DNA of 64,000 nt from Henningerozyma blattae CBS 6284 (Eukaryota > Ascomycota > Saccharomycetes > Saccharomycetales > Saccharomycetaceae), in the NCBI RefSeq assembly GCF_000315915.1, contig NC_020186.1, positions 372,001-436,000 on the forward strand. The letters are read 5' to 3'. This document shows positions 52,578 through 64,000 of this stretch, piece after piece. A program made the position numbers and the translations under genes. The first letter of the stretch is position 1. The number at the start of each line of letters is the position of its first letter. The notes below the pieces were generated by a model, which did not search any database, was not told the DNA's origin, and worked only from the letters and a program-made list of their open reading frames with translations.

Positions 52578-52585
52578 GCGATGAG
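52578..52585. promoter_or_regulatory. PAC element upstream of RRP8
   Basis: Exact GCGATGAG about 120 bp before the RRP8 ATG, next to a long T-run. As with NOP1, it fits ribosome-biogenesis control (Dot6/Tod6 site, inference). Confidence 0.75.
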
Positions 52586-52731
52586 CTTACATGATTAAAT
52601 AAATTAAGCTATAAATTTTGAGAATTTTCCGAATTTTCTATTTTAGAGAAAAGACATGTGAGGCAGCTATACTCTGCGGTTACTAATGAATATTAAAAAT
52701 CTTGATAAATTCAGTATCGTGAAGAATAATT

Positions 52732-55700
52732 TTAAACTTGATCTTCATTTGTAATATCAAATAGTTTTCCCATATTACGTATCTTTAGAAATTCGTTAGC
52801 ATATTCAGATGTATCATCGTTGACAATTTTGAATATATTATTATTTACTTTTAGGCTAACTGAATTTTCCTTTTCAATACGCAGCAACGTAGGTTGTAAA
52901 TCATCTAGTTCCATGTTATTAGGTATTTCTTTTATGACTTCTAAATATGTCTTCCCTGATTCATCAGGGAAATTTAAAAGGGCATGAACAAATTTTGGTT
53001 TATCCATACTGTAACTTATCATAAATTCCCAAAGGGAAGGGTCACCCCATTGTTTCACGAATCCAATAGCAAGTTCTGGATCATTTAATTTGTCAATAAT
53101 TAAAGAGAGAGCTTTTTTTGTTTCCCCAATTCTACCCCATAGATATATTAACTCAGAATAATTACCTGGGTTTGCGGTACAAAGTTTAATTGCCTTTTCT
53201 ATATCATAGCTAGATTTATTTTTAAGTAATCCCAATAAAGCATCTCTCTCATAGCGTGCATATAATTCTAAAATATCATCTTCAAATGGGGCTGTCAGTA
53301 AAGGTTCGGATTCTGATACCTCTTTAAGAAATAGAAATAAAATAACTTTTAATTCTTTTGGTTCAGACAAGTAGTTAATTATTATGTTTAATGGAATCGA
53401 TCTACAATTTTGAACTAATAATGAAATAGAAGGTTTAAAAATTTGCTGAATTTTTTCTAAGGAGAATCTCTCAAGATCTTGTAATTGAATATTTTTCGAG
53501 CTGATAGGGATTAAAATAATGTCTAGAAAATAATTACTAAATTGCACAAATAAATTTTGTTCATATAAAAGAGTTAACGCTTCTGGATATTTTAATCGAA
53601 TCATATGAGGAATAGCTTTCAAAAACTTTTTCTGTTTTAAATATAAATATATCAGCTCATCAGAAAAGTCTTTTTGATAATCAGATTTAGTACTAATTAT
53701 CTCTTCCAGTAGATCCTCAATTTTTGCCGTTGTAAAAATATCTGTAGCCCATTTGTGTATTAATTCATGGAAAATCTTCGTATTTCTTGTATTTAGATAA
53801 TGCTCTAGTAATGAGTCATAAACGTATGAGCTTAGTTGAGGAGATTCAGGAACTGAATTTATTATTATATCGATTTTGTCCCTGTTCAAAATATCTAAAA
53901 TGACAGTTTCCCAAGAACTTATCACAAAGTTTTTGTACTCAGATTCAATATTGTCATCATCAATATTAGCTTCTCGAAATACATCCAATATAGTATTGGG
54001 TAAATTTAGCCAGTATTCTTGTTCAGTTAATTGTTGAATATATTGTAATCCAACTTGCAACCGTTGACGATCATCGACAACGTACTTACCAATTTTCCAA
54101 GCCCTATCAAACTTTGATCGTTCAATATACCAATCATAATGATTTTTTAAAGATAATTCTTCAATTAAAATTGAATCATTTGGTGATATAAATATAAAAT
54201 TTGAATTTGTTTCAGACGCCACTCTCCCAAGATGGTAGTCATTAATTGTTAAATTTTGAAAGTTTTTGGATATAATTTGATCGGTATATATTTCTTCTCC
54301 AGTTATAGATTCTATAATTTTTAGCTCTGGTGGAGGGGTACTCTTCTTTAGGTCTTCTGAAGGTAAGGGAAATGCTAGCATTAGCAATTGATCATCTTTA
54401 AAAGATGAAATTGAATTTATTAGAAAATCACATTTCAAAAAATTTTCCTGCTCTATCTTTTTATCAGATACTGATGATTTTAAGGTTGATGCAGCAGATG
54501 ATAATAGAGAATTCATTAAATGAGTGTTACCTCCAGGGCTTGAATCAGTTCCAAAAATTGAAAGCTTAAAGAACCAAATATAAGATGACCACGAAATTAT
54601 TATTCTGTCATTTTCTGGGAAGCACACATAAGGTTTATATAAGTCTGGTCTAATATAATGATCTTCAGGGAATTTTGTGGTTAATAATACTTTTTTTGTA
54701 TGGATGTCAACGAAAGTAATTCCTAAATCATTCATCCAAAATAATACATCATGTAACATATAAATACCTAAAATTGGTCCAGCTTGGGTTTTATTTAAGT
54801 TAATATCTAATCTGTTACCCAACCAGTTTTTAGTTGACATCACAACATTGCCGGCATTCCCTCCAGACATAAATATCCTTGTAGTTTTATAGTCTGTGGA
54901 TAATACTACAGAATTTAAAGGTCTTTTAAAGTCATATGCAATTGTGTCATTCTCCCTTCTTTCGAAAATAGACCCAATTACAATAGTACCATCAATTGAC
55001 GCAGTTGCAAAATAAGAGCCAGTTGAATCGGTTGTAATGCAAAGAATGGATGAACGATGGCATTTTAAAGTTAAGATGGGTGTAAATTTTTCAGTGGTTG
55101 GCTCTACGATGTATAAGACACCTGAATGGGTACCATATGCAAAAAATTTTGAATGAAAATAGCATGCAGATATTGAATCCCTTGCAGAGAATAAACTTTT
55201 AGGAAAAGATTTTATTCTAGAGTAATGCAGAAGTGGAGGTTGGTCTTCCTCTTCCTCCTCCTCTTCTTCTTCTTCTTCTTCATCATCATCATCATCATCA
55301 TCATCACCATCTTCTGAGTTTGAGTCTGCTTCATCTTCTGAACTTTCGTCAGTATCATCTTCTTCTGAATCTTCCTCAGAGTCTTGCTCAAAATTTTTTG
55401 CTGTATTCTCTTCTTCAATAGCATCTTCTTCTTCTTCGACTGCTTGCTCTTCAGTATCACAATTTATCTTGTGTTTAGTGGGACTTTCTACAACTACATT
55501 ATCTTTATCTAACGATTGGTCTCTATTCATAGTAGGTTGAACCAATTGTGGAGATGTATTATCATTATTATCATAAATATATTTTTTAATATCTTTGTTA
55601 CTACTAATTACAGAATGTGTTGGACTACTCGGTATTCTATCAGTCTGTATGACTGGGTTTTTTTTATATTGGGTGTTTGCTAAATGTTTCTCCTCAGATA

Positions 55701-55818
55701 TTTTATCTTGTTGTTTTCTATCAAAATCTTTAACCTCATTTTCCTCATTTATATCCAATAGTTTAGGATCTTTGTTTAATTTGACTTTTTGAGGTGAAGT
55801 ATAATTTTTAGGTTTCAT
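52732..55818 (-). CDS. VPS41: HOPS subunit Vps41
   Basis: A HOPS tethering subunit that binds Ypt7 on vacuoles and takes part in AP-3 vesicle docking. 1028 residues (S. cerevisiae 992). A Lys/Asp-rich N-terminus leads into an acidic run (about 130-190). A WD40-type beta-propeller follows (about 195-560: FFAYGTHSGVLYIVE, HRSSILCITTDSTGSYFATA, VLLTTKFPEDHYIRPDLYKP), then the alpha-solenoid clathrin-repeat region to about 1000. A Ser/Thr/Ala-rich amphipathic stretch, NTHLMNSLLSSAASTLKSS (about 430-448), sits where yeast Vps41 has its curvature-sensing, Yck3-regulated ALPS motif (inference). No C-terminal RING cysteines are visible. Neighbours RRP8 and TFB5 match YDR083W and YDR079C-A. Confidence 0.96.
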   Translation of the reverse strand: MKPKNYTSPQKVKLNKDPKLLDINEENEVKDFDRKQQDKISEEKHLANTQYKKNPVIQTDRIPSSPTHSVISSNKDIKKYIYDNNDNTSPQLVQPTMNRDQSLDKDNVVVESPTKHKINCDTEEQAVEEEEDAIEEENTAKNFEQDSEEDSEEDDTDESSEDEADSNSEDGDDDDDDDDEEEEEEEEEEEEDQPPLLHYSRIKSFPKSLFSARDSISACYFHSKFFAYGTHSGVLYIVEPTTEKFTPILTLKCHRSSILCITTDSTGSYFATASIDGTIVIGSIFERRENDTIAYDFKRPLNSVVLSTDYKTTRIFMSGGNAGNVVMSTKNWLGNRLDINLNKTQAGPILGIYMLHDVLFWMNDLGITFVDIHTKKVLLTTKFPEDHYIRPDLYKPYVCFPENDRIIISWSSYIWFFKLSIFGTDSSPGGNTHLMNSLLSSAASTLKSSVSDKKIEQENFLKCDFLINSISSFKDDQLLMLAFPLPSEDLKKSTPPPELKIIESITGEEIYTDQIISKNFQNLTINDYHLGRVASETNSNFIFISPNDSILIEELSLKNHYDWYIERSKFDRAWKIGKYVVDDRQRLQVGLQYIQQLTEQEYWLNLPNTILDVFREANIDDDNIESEYKNFVISSWETVILDILNRDKIDIIINSVPESPQLSSYVYDSLLEHYLNTRNTKIFHELIHKWATDIFTTAKIEDLLEEIISTKSDYQKDFSDELIYLYLKQKKFLKAIPHMIRLKYPEALTLLYEQNLFVQFSNYFLDIILIPISSKNIQLQDLERFSLEKIQQIFKPSISLLVQNCRSIPLNIIINYLSEPKELKVILFLFLKEVSESEPLLTAPFEDDILELYARYERDALLGLLKNKSSYDIEKAIKLCTANPGNYSELIYLWGRIGETKKALSLIIDKLNDPELAIGFVKQWGDPSLWEFMISYSMDKPKFVHALLNFPDESGKTYLEVIKEIPNNMELDDLQPTLLRIEKENSVSLKVNNNIFKIVNDDTSEYANEFLKIRNMGKLFDITNEDQV

Positions 55819-56306
55819 TATTTATCTTTTAATAATAAGAAGACAATTAAAAAAATAGTAATTAGTTTGGCAATACAAAATATAGAACAATGAATGATTA
55901 AAATAATCTATGTTTGTATCCCTATTAATGTAAAAGTATACTCGATTAGGAAGTATATGAGAATGTTAGTATATAATGGCAGTCTGAAACGACAAAAAAC
56001 GGGAAATAGAATATAAGCAATATTTGGAATATTAATATGCTTTAATTAAAAATAAATAAATAAATAAAAGTATGATTAGCGGCTTCTCCATCAATATACT
56101 ATTGGTTTATTTCCTTTTTTTTCTTTTTTTAAAATGCTTATTAAAATTGGATACCTATATACGTTTAGGGCTAATTTTTCTTAACAGAAAAGTATAAAAC
56201 ATTCTCGGGTTTATTCCAGTTGAAATTTATTTAAACTTTACATATATATGAGATACAATTGGGAAAGGAATACATCACTAAGAAACCAACTATCCATTCA
56301 GCAGAC
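55819..56306. promoter_or_regulatory. Divergent VPS41/TFB5 promoter
   Basis: AT-rich, 488 bp; AAATAAATAAATAAATAAA-type run at 56047-56068. No gene beyond a 16-codon upstream extension of the TFB5 frame. Confidence 0.6.
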
Positions 56307-56525
56307 ATGGCTAGAGCACGTAGAGGAGCATTGCTGAAGTGTGATCCATCTATCAAGGCATTAATTGTCCAGATCGACAGGAGCAGACATGATATCATTT
56401 TGGAGGAACTGGACGACACTCATCTGTTGGTGGACCCTTCCAAAGTAGAGTTCATCAAAGGAGAATTGAACAGGATGCTATCTCAAAATATCTATGATCC
56501 ATTAGACGATGAAGAAAATCAATAG
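56307..56525 (+). CDS. TFB5: TFIIH subunit Tfb5
   Basis: The smallest TFIIH core subunit (human TTDA/p8). It pairs with Tfb2 to stabilise TFIIH for nucleotide excision repair and transcription. 72 residues, exactly the S. cerevisiae length: MARARRGALLKCDPSIKALI, ILEELDDTHLLV, KVEFIKGELNRMLSQNIY, ending DDEENQ. The frame is open to an earlier ATG at 56259, adding 16 residues (MGKEYITKKPTIHSAD) with no counterpart in the family, so the Met at 56307 is chosen. Divergent from VPS41, as in S. cerevisiae. Confidence 0.96.
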   Translation: MARARRGALLKCDPSIKALIVQIDRSRHDIILEELDDTHLLVDPSKVEFIKGELNRMLSQNIYDPLDDEENQ

Positions 56526-57303
56526 TTTTACAGTTTTACAAACGTTGCCTTCCATTGTTGTATTGTTTTATTTTTTGTTTTTGTTTTTGTTTTTTATTTT
56601 TTTTTCAATATCATTAAAAATGCAGATTATTCAGCTCGTTGTTGCACAATATACTTCTACAACCTTCTACATATTCCATTGACCTATCTGTTCATATTTT
56701 GAGACCCTAGGCATGTTGAAAAGCGTCTCATTAGTCCTTGCAAGACCATGAGATATAAATAGAAACACTCTATTGTATATATTTTACAGCCTCTCTGGAG
56801 TCTTTGGAAAGCCAAGTAACTGTCTCAGTAACACTCCGTAAATATATTCCTACGTAGTTTTATAGCTTAGTACACGTCATTCATTGTGCTGGAGCCTTTA
56901 TGGCCAGTAATTGATACCTAAAATAAATATTTTCCATATGAACCGTAGGCCAAGTTTTCACGTGCAAAGTAGGCGCGATTTCTGGAAATCAGTTTTACCC
57001 CAAACAGATAGAGGAAAACCATAAAAGGTGTTTGTCATTTTGCAAAATTAACAAGATCATTTGGATCTGATCGTGAGCAAAATTGCAATAATCTCCCAGG
57101 GTAAACAAAGCAAGCGATTAGACTCTGTGAAGGAACTAGTTCATTACATAGAGCAGCTCATCTCGAAGCCTGAATAGCGTTTCCCTGTTTAGCTTATTTT
57201 TCAGACTTTCTTTAAATTTTCAGATCATTACTCTATCTTTGCTATTAATACAAGATTATTAAGACAGGAGTCGATTGTCATTTTTCTCTAGAGTATATTT
57301 GTC
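56526..57303. promoter_or_regulatory. TFB5-BEM2 spacer, BEM2 promoter
   Basis: 778 bp. (GTTTTT)-type tract at about 56577-56600 and CACGTG at about 56959. No gene seen. Confidence 0.6.
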
Positions 57304-58032
57304 ATGAGATCATTCTTTAGTTCATCTAGAAATAAGAAATCGAGTTCTAACTCTGTGAAATCAGAATCAGCTGGTGCGACTGGATCACCGATGCCATCAA
57401 GCTCTAGTTCACATAGCGTCCATATTCCACATAGTACTAAGTCATCACCTGCTCCAGGTCGAAGGAAAACTGTTATATCTCATCCTACACCTAACAAGCA
57501 AAAGAATGAAAAGATAGCCAGTAAGATTGGGAAACTATCGGGATCTGGACACTCATCTGCTGTTGATTTATCATCTACATCAAACGGACCCCTGACTTCA
57601 TCTACAGGAAATAATATTTCTACTAACAATCCTGAAATAATAAAACGGTATTCTGCATCAACTCCATCCTTGCATAGCAATTTAACTCCAATACACTCTC
57701 CCTCGTTACAAAATTTTAAGGATGCCCAAGGCAAATTGCCAACTAGTGCCAGCACCAGCAATGTGGAAAAATCTCACAAAGAATCAGTACATAATTTACA
57801 TCACATTTCTCCTAACAATCATAGAACTGGAAATAATAATAATAGTAATAATAGTATTCATAAAACACAACAAAGCCATGATAAATCAAACTCTTCAACC
57901 ACCCTTATTACTTTGAATTCTGAGAATTATGATACAACAACTTTCAAAATAGGTTGGTTAAATAAATCACATGGCGAAATAATGGTAATGCATAGCGAAT
58001 CAACAACAGCGACAGCAACGGCAACGGCAACG

Positions 58033-58072
<40 letters not shown>

Positions 58073-61000
58073 ATAAGCATTCAGATAATAGTAATAGTAA
58101 TCATGGTTCTAATAATAGTAATAATACTCACAACAAAAATAATACTCATAATCATTCAACTCATAAGCATCATAACCTAACCACTAAAGCAAGCTCAAAC
58201 TCATTATATTCATCTGCATCTTCTAATGATGTAAGTAAAAACTCAAATAAGGGTTCAACAAATCCAAATAGAGATAATTCCATGTTTAATTTTTCAAATG
58301 GCTCAAGCAAAGATTCAATTTCAGCACCTAGACAGCCTTCTAATAATCAATCAGAAGGTACTCAGATTATGGTCCCAGAATATAGACTTTATAAAGCTCA
58401 ATTAAAGGGGCCAATACTTTCTTTATATAGAAGTGGTCTAAACAATTCAGTGAAATTCTTTGACCCTACTTTAAAATCAAAATCTACTACTTCATCTGAA
58501 GATTCCAATATTTCTCATAGTGCATCAACCTCGTTTAGTAGTCATCATGCGTCTCCAACATTGAAAGACTCGAATCATCAATCCCGCACTATTTATTCAA
58601 ATTCTAAAAGGAAAAAGACAGTTGAGTTATCTTATTTAAAAATACTATTTCCACATCCGGGATTAATATTAGAAGAAAGCTCTACATTAAAAATTATTGG
58701 CGGTACGCCAGAGAGTTTATGTCATTCTGTACTATTTTTACACGAAAAGGATTCAAATAATGAAAAGGAAACTAAAAGAACATCAATAATTAATTTAATA
58801 TTAGTATTACCATTATTAGATGAAATAGAAAAAATATTAAACATATTCATTCAATATTGTTTAACATTTACACAAAAAGAAACAAAATTATCTTCAGATT
58901 CTACTCAATTTGTACATATTACTCAAGATGAAGATAATCAAATGACTGAAAGATTAATTTTACTAATTCAAACAATCGTTGATCGGTTTCCAAGCTTCGT
59001 CTTGGATAAGAGCATATACACTCTCATTCTATCATTAGTTGATGCAATTTCTTTGCATAGCCAAGAAAAGGCAAAATTTATAAAAACAACCCTGGCAAAA
59101 GCGCATACAAAATTAACAAACTTAACCTCATTTAATAATCCCTCAGTGCCTATTAATAATGATATTTTAAGTATTGTATTAGATGCTGAAAAATTTTTAA
59201 AATTAGACATTACTAAATTCACAGATGAACTTCATCAGATTAATATTAAGTTTGATAAAGTCTGGTCTCCAAAAACAGATTACTCTTTACTGTATGATTG
59301 TAAGTACGTCAATCGCTCATTGCATGATTTGAATCCTTTAGTCTTTAATAATGAAAAAAATATTCATTTTTTGGGGAGACTATTAATTTTACATATATTT
59401 CCCAAGGATGAATCTAAAACATTATCTTCGAAATTGAGAGCTAAATTATTAAATAAATGGATCCAAATTGGTTGTAAGTTTGAACATATAGGTGATATGG
59501 TGGGTTGGTTATCAATTGCTACAATTATTTGTTCGATTCCAATTTTACGATTAAAATCTACCTGGGAACATGTTCCAGAAGAATCTTTGAAAATAATATA
59601 CAATGATTGGACTCCAACCATTAGTCAATTAAATAGAAGAGCTATGTCATTTACTCCAATACATAGTGTTTTTATTCTAGCACCACCCAACTTAGACGAC
59701 CCTAAAATTAGAGAAAACGTTATATCATATTTTGGTGATTTGATTATTCATGCAGATGATTTATCTAAATCAAGTAAATTTAAATACCTTGATAAGAAGA
59801 TTAATAGGACAAAAAATGCATTCCAAAAGTGGCAGCAGCGTTTAGATCGAACTCATACGAATGATTCAAATAATGTATCGGCCGCATCATTAGAAACTAC
59901 GGAATCTCACACCTCAGGAAAAGACATTATGCTAAGTCCACTATATCAACTTTGGAAGTATCACTTACAGGAACCACCTACCAACATTGAAAATATCATG
60001 GAATTAAGTAAAAAGTTTGAGCCATCATTTGTTAATCAAGAAATATATTCTAATATTGGCTCCCAGCGAAGTTCATTACTGACGGGTAACTACTTACCTA
60101 TTTTATTTAATGATTTACTCCCTAATTACACACTATTCGCCAAAGATTTATTAGTGGGAGCTGCCGGGTCTTGTCCAATACCATTAGCCTCGAATTCTAG
60201 TATGAATTCTCCAACTCATAGTGCTTTCTCGACTTCAAGCAGTCAATATGTCCCACCGCCAAGATCAGCTGCTCGTTTATCTCGAACTGTTTCCACGACT
60301 GATCACTTAAATTCATTTGGGTTATCTAAAGCATCATCTACAAATAATTTTTCTAATTCAAACCTCCACTTAACATCGAGTAATAATAGCACAACAGATT
60401 TATCTGTCTCTTCGAGTCAGGCTTCAGCCAATTTATCGATGAGTGAACAAAGTTACAATCAAATAACGGGTATTGAAGGAATTGATGATCCAATAACAAA
60501 AGAAATGGCTAATCTACAATCGAATAAGCAAGTTTTAATGCGAACTATTAGAGATGTCTTCAATATCGATATGGATTTATTTCACGTTCATGATGATTTA
60601 ATATTTAAGTCTGCATTTGAGACTGAAAGCACAAAGTCAAGGCATGCAAGTATGGTAATTGAAACACCCAAAAGACTCTCCCAATTGTCACTACAAAATA
60701 GGACACCTACACTTAGAGATTCTCAAGCAACTCCTGTCAGATATAGTAAGAATATTGAAAGTATGGATTTATTCAAAAATATTGGATCAATGGCTGACTC
60801 ATTTGACGATTCAATAGTGAATGTAGTCTTAAAGGCATCTTCCTTAAATAAAGTTATCGATCTACTTGTTTTCAAGACAAGTCTTTTCTCTAAGTTGGTT
60901 GAAACAAAGGATTTAGAAAAGTACTATTATCATCAGAAAATAAGGAATGCTGCACATTCTGAATCACCAGATGATACTATCAATTCTAGTGTTGGATTAC

Positions 61001-63996
61001 TCGATTATGCTTTTGTTAAGCTGGTTATGAACACAGAAATCTTCACTGAAACATTTTTTAATACTTATAAGAGTTTCACAACAACAAAAACTGCTTTAGA
61101 AATGCTAATGAAGAGATATCTAAAGGCCAAGAATTGTTCAGTTTCGATATCGTTGTCATTTGACTCTAATGATACGCTTTCTTTATCTGACAATGCATTT
61201 CCTAACTGGGAAGTGAAGGTTACAGAGGAAATGGTTATTAACTACAGTTATGTAGCGATGATTCAAATTGGTGTTTTGGATTCAATACTTGTATTAGTTA
61301 AAAATCATTACGAAGATTTTACAGATGATATGGTTTGCAACGATATATTTATGGATGCATTAAAAATTATGGATGAAGAGATATCTGTCGAATGGCCTAA
61401 ATATATTGAGAGCAGCAAATCTAGTGACCAGCCCGTTACACAAGAGCTTGACAGCTTTGTTGAAAGAATGAAAAATTTAGTAACTGACATCAAGTACTAC
61501 TTCCAGAAACAGATTTACAGACCTATCGGCCCATCTCATTCACAAACCAAATTACAGGACTTATCTAAGATCTGGGGATCAATCAATTGTCTAGAATTTT
61601 GTCTTTCTCCAGAAAACATAGGCATTACTGATGATCTGATAACAGAATTTAACACCTTGACATTTGATAAATATGAAAAAATTTTGGCATGGACATACAA
61701 ATTGGATTCTTTAGTTACTGATAGCTATAATTTAATAACATCTAATGAATGGTTTACGTTCTTTCAGCAGCTTGAATTATTTTCTAATGAATCATTAATC
61801 TCATTGTTCTATCCACATTCTGATAAAAACGCTATAAACATGTCAGTTAGCGGCCCATTAAGGTATAACACACTACAAATTAGTAACATATTTACTTGGA
61901 TAACTAAGGTTATTTCAAAAGACAATAGTAAGGAAATTCAATTTTTCTCGACTATTCCTCGTTCCATTCAAAGATTGATTCATATCCATATATCTCTGAC
62001 CTCATTATTAACCCTTCAGGTAGGACATCTTGAAAAATCTTTTGAAGAAAGGGTAGAGGTTTGCACAATTTTATTGCAAATTTTAAATTATGTTAGATGG
62101 AAAAATTCAAGCCTAAATTTATTCCAGGAACCAAATGGTGACTATTCTCATATAACCTCACCCCACGTACCTTCATTTATTGAAACTGCAATCTGTAATT
62201 CTATTCTAACAGTGGAATCACGATTTCATGAACAAACCTGGAAAGTAGCGCATTCAAAATTATCTACACATAATACTATTTTACAATCCATTACTAATAT
62301 TTTAGACGGAATTGATGATAGTCATATCCGTACATTTATTGCAAATGACGAATTATCTATTAGTTCGTCTAACAATCTTTCTCCTTGTCCAGGTTGGTTT
62401 ATTTCTCGTTTATTAGAAATTTCATTATTTGTTCCAAATATGGCTACCACAAATAGTAGATTAATTAATTTCGATAAGAGACGTTTTGTGAATAATTTAG
62501 TGCAAAATGTGTTAGCTCTAATACCAGAAACATTTAGTCAAAGTACTAAAGATTCTTCTGCTGGCTCTGAGAATAATTTTGGTATAATTTTAAATTATAC
62601 ATTTGAAGATAATGATGAAATATTTAGAAATAAAACTAGAGCAGTTGCAGCTGCAGAAGCAAAAATCATGGACTATGAATACTGCAATTTATTTGAGGAC
62701 TTAATCGCCAAAGAAGTGGCTAAGATTGGTTTCGAAGAAAAAAAATTTGAACTTTTGGTTTCTCAGGAACAAGAGCAAAATAAGATAGTTACTTCTCAAA
62801 AGGCTCGACGCAAAAAAAATAGAAATTCGGTTATGATTCCAAGCATACAGTTATTAAACGATCAATCCAACAATATTGTGTCATCTAATACTACTCTTCA
62901 ACAGCCACCAAGAGGCAAGAGGGGGTCTGTAGTGTCTAACAGCAGTAGAAATTCGACTGTTACATCTAACTCTAATCACTCGGGTATGGGTAAAAAACTT
63001 GGCGGTCTGTTTAAGCGCCCATTTTCAATCAGTGGATTTTCCTCATCCACGTCATCAAACGCGTTGGATAGTATTGTTAGTCAGGATCTGAGAAGTAATG
63101 GATCAATCCCATCATCGTCGTTACCTGTTGTCAATTATTCTGATTTTTCAGATTCTAGACCAGTTTATGTGATAAAAACGTTTGAAATTAAAAATATTCT
63201 GCCTATTATTAATTACAAGAACGCATCAGCATATTGTTTTGCTTTTAAGATTATTATGCAGAGTGGCTCAGAATATGTTTTACAAGCAACAAGTCCAAAA
63301 GATATTGACGAATGGTTGAAACTAATCAAGGCGTCTAAACGATACTCATTTTATTCTAAAAAATACAAGGGGAAGACACACAATAAGACATTCGGTGTTC
63401 CATTAGAAGATATTTGTGAAAGAGAAAATGTCACTACACCTACAATTATTACTAAATTACTTCAAGAGATTGAACTGCGTGGTTTAGATGAAGTAGGTTT
63501 ATATAGAATTCCAGGCTCTGTAGGAAGCATTAACGCATTAAAAAATGCATTTGACGAAGAAGGTGCCTTAAGTAATTCATTTACTTTAGAGGATGATCGT
63601 TGGTTCGAAATAAATGCAATCGCAGGTTGTTTTAAAATGTATTTACGTGAATTACCTGATAGCTTATTCACGAACGAAAAATTGGTTCTGTTTGTTGATT
63701 GTGTTATTAGAAAAAGAAACGGCAAGATTACATATGAAGAATTTAGAATGGAGGTGACGTCTTTATTGCACAAACTACCAGAATGTTATTATGAAACTTT
63801 GAAGCGTATTGTAAGCCACTTAAACAAGGTACATCAACACGTAAGTAATAATAGGATGGATGCTTCTAATTTGGCGATTGTATTTTCTATGAGTTTTATT
63901 GATCAAGATGATTTTACTGGGTCTATGGGTACCACTCTAGGTGCAATTCAAACACTTTTACAGGACTTTATTAAAAACCCATCAGATTTCTTTTAG
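57304..63996 (+). CDS. BEM2: Rho GTPase-activating protein Bem2
   Basis: A RhoGAP for Rho1 (and Cdc42), needed for bud emergence and cytoskeletal polarity. 2230 residues, complete, with TAG at 63994-63996 (S. cerevisiae 2167). The first ~450 residues are Ser/Asn/Thr/His low complexity, with a Thr-Ala repeat at about 235-256. A long helical region follows (RasGEF-N-like segments around 1240-1300; HPHSDKNAINMSVSGPLRY further on). A PH domain (about 1950-2015) ends with ATSPKDIDEWLKLIKAS. The C-terminal RhoGAP domain (about 2025-2228) carries the arginine finger in GLYRIPGS (Arg 2068) and NLAIVFSMSF. In S. cerevisiae BEM2 is YER155C, so a chromosome V segment adjoins chromosome IV genes here. 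Confidence 0.97.
58005..58072. repeat. ACAGCA hexanucleotide repeat in BEM2
   Basis: Tandem (AC)(A/G)GCA units encoding alternating Thr and Ala for about 22 residues, in frame. Confidence 0.9.
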
Positions 63997-64000
63997 AGAA

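Noticed and set aside
56259..56306. 16-codon N-terminal extension of TFB5
   Set aside because: Tfb5 is 72 residues in relatives and starts MARAR; the upstream ATG would add an unconserved segment.

Overview
The window is nuclear DNA from a budding yeast of the family Saccharomycetaceae. Genes are compact and nearly intron-free, with one GTATGT/TACTAAC intron. The DNA is AT-rich and coding regions carry Asn/Ser-rich low-complexity runs. Almost every protein is recognisable as the counterpart of a Saccharomyces cerevisiae gene in the order of S. cerevisiae segments. Genes that S. cerevisiae splits between two sister regions (YNL090-098 and YOR089-101) are interleaved here in one block, while others expected from the ancestral order (RPS7, ARF3, TMA46, APP1, CRC1) are absent. 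That pattern fits a post-whole-genome-duplication yeast outside Saccharomyces, but I cannot name the species.

Layout. (1) 1-4.4 kb: the end of CDC7, then TSC13, NOP1 and an intron-bearing CYSTM tail-anchored protein, as on S. cerevisiae chromosome IV left but without SLX5. (2) 4.9-14.7 kb: five tandem same-strand copies of HSP30, a seven-helix rhodopsin-fold plasma-membrane stress protein that is single-copy in S. cerevisiae. The copies alternate between two sequence types (A-B-A-B-A). (3) 16.4-20.3 kb: a decayed Ty3-like pol relic, then two solo LTRs stacked at the same ATTTC target just upstream of tRNA-Glu(UUC). (4) 20.8-46.9 kb: RAS2, PHO23, a divergent KTR mannosyltransferase, NUP1, RKI1, ECM3, tRNA-Asn, RHO2, NST1, VPS21 and PTC5. 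RHO2 to PTC5 is inverted relative to the inferred ancestral order, with tRNA genes at both edges. (5) 47.8-48.65 kb: a second tRNA-Glu(UUC), a hairpin-dense LTR-like element and a 16-nt fragment of tRNA-Glu. (6) 50.4-64 kb: TVP23, RRP8, VPS41 and TFB5 (chromosome IV right order, minus STN1 and PDC2), then the whole of BEM2.

Functional themes are ordinary housekeeping: rRNA methylation (NOP1, RRP8, with PAC-type promoter elements), Ras/Rho/Rab switches and a RhoGAP (RAS2, RHO2, VPS21, BEM2), and endosome/vacuole trafficking (VPS21, VPS41, TVP23). The unusual parts are the HSP30 array, the tRNA-targeted LTR stack, the hairpin-rich element at 48.0-48.65 kb, and small GC-rich islands with perfect inverted repeats in otherwise AT-rich intergenic DNA.
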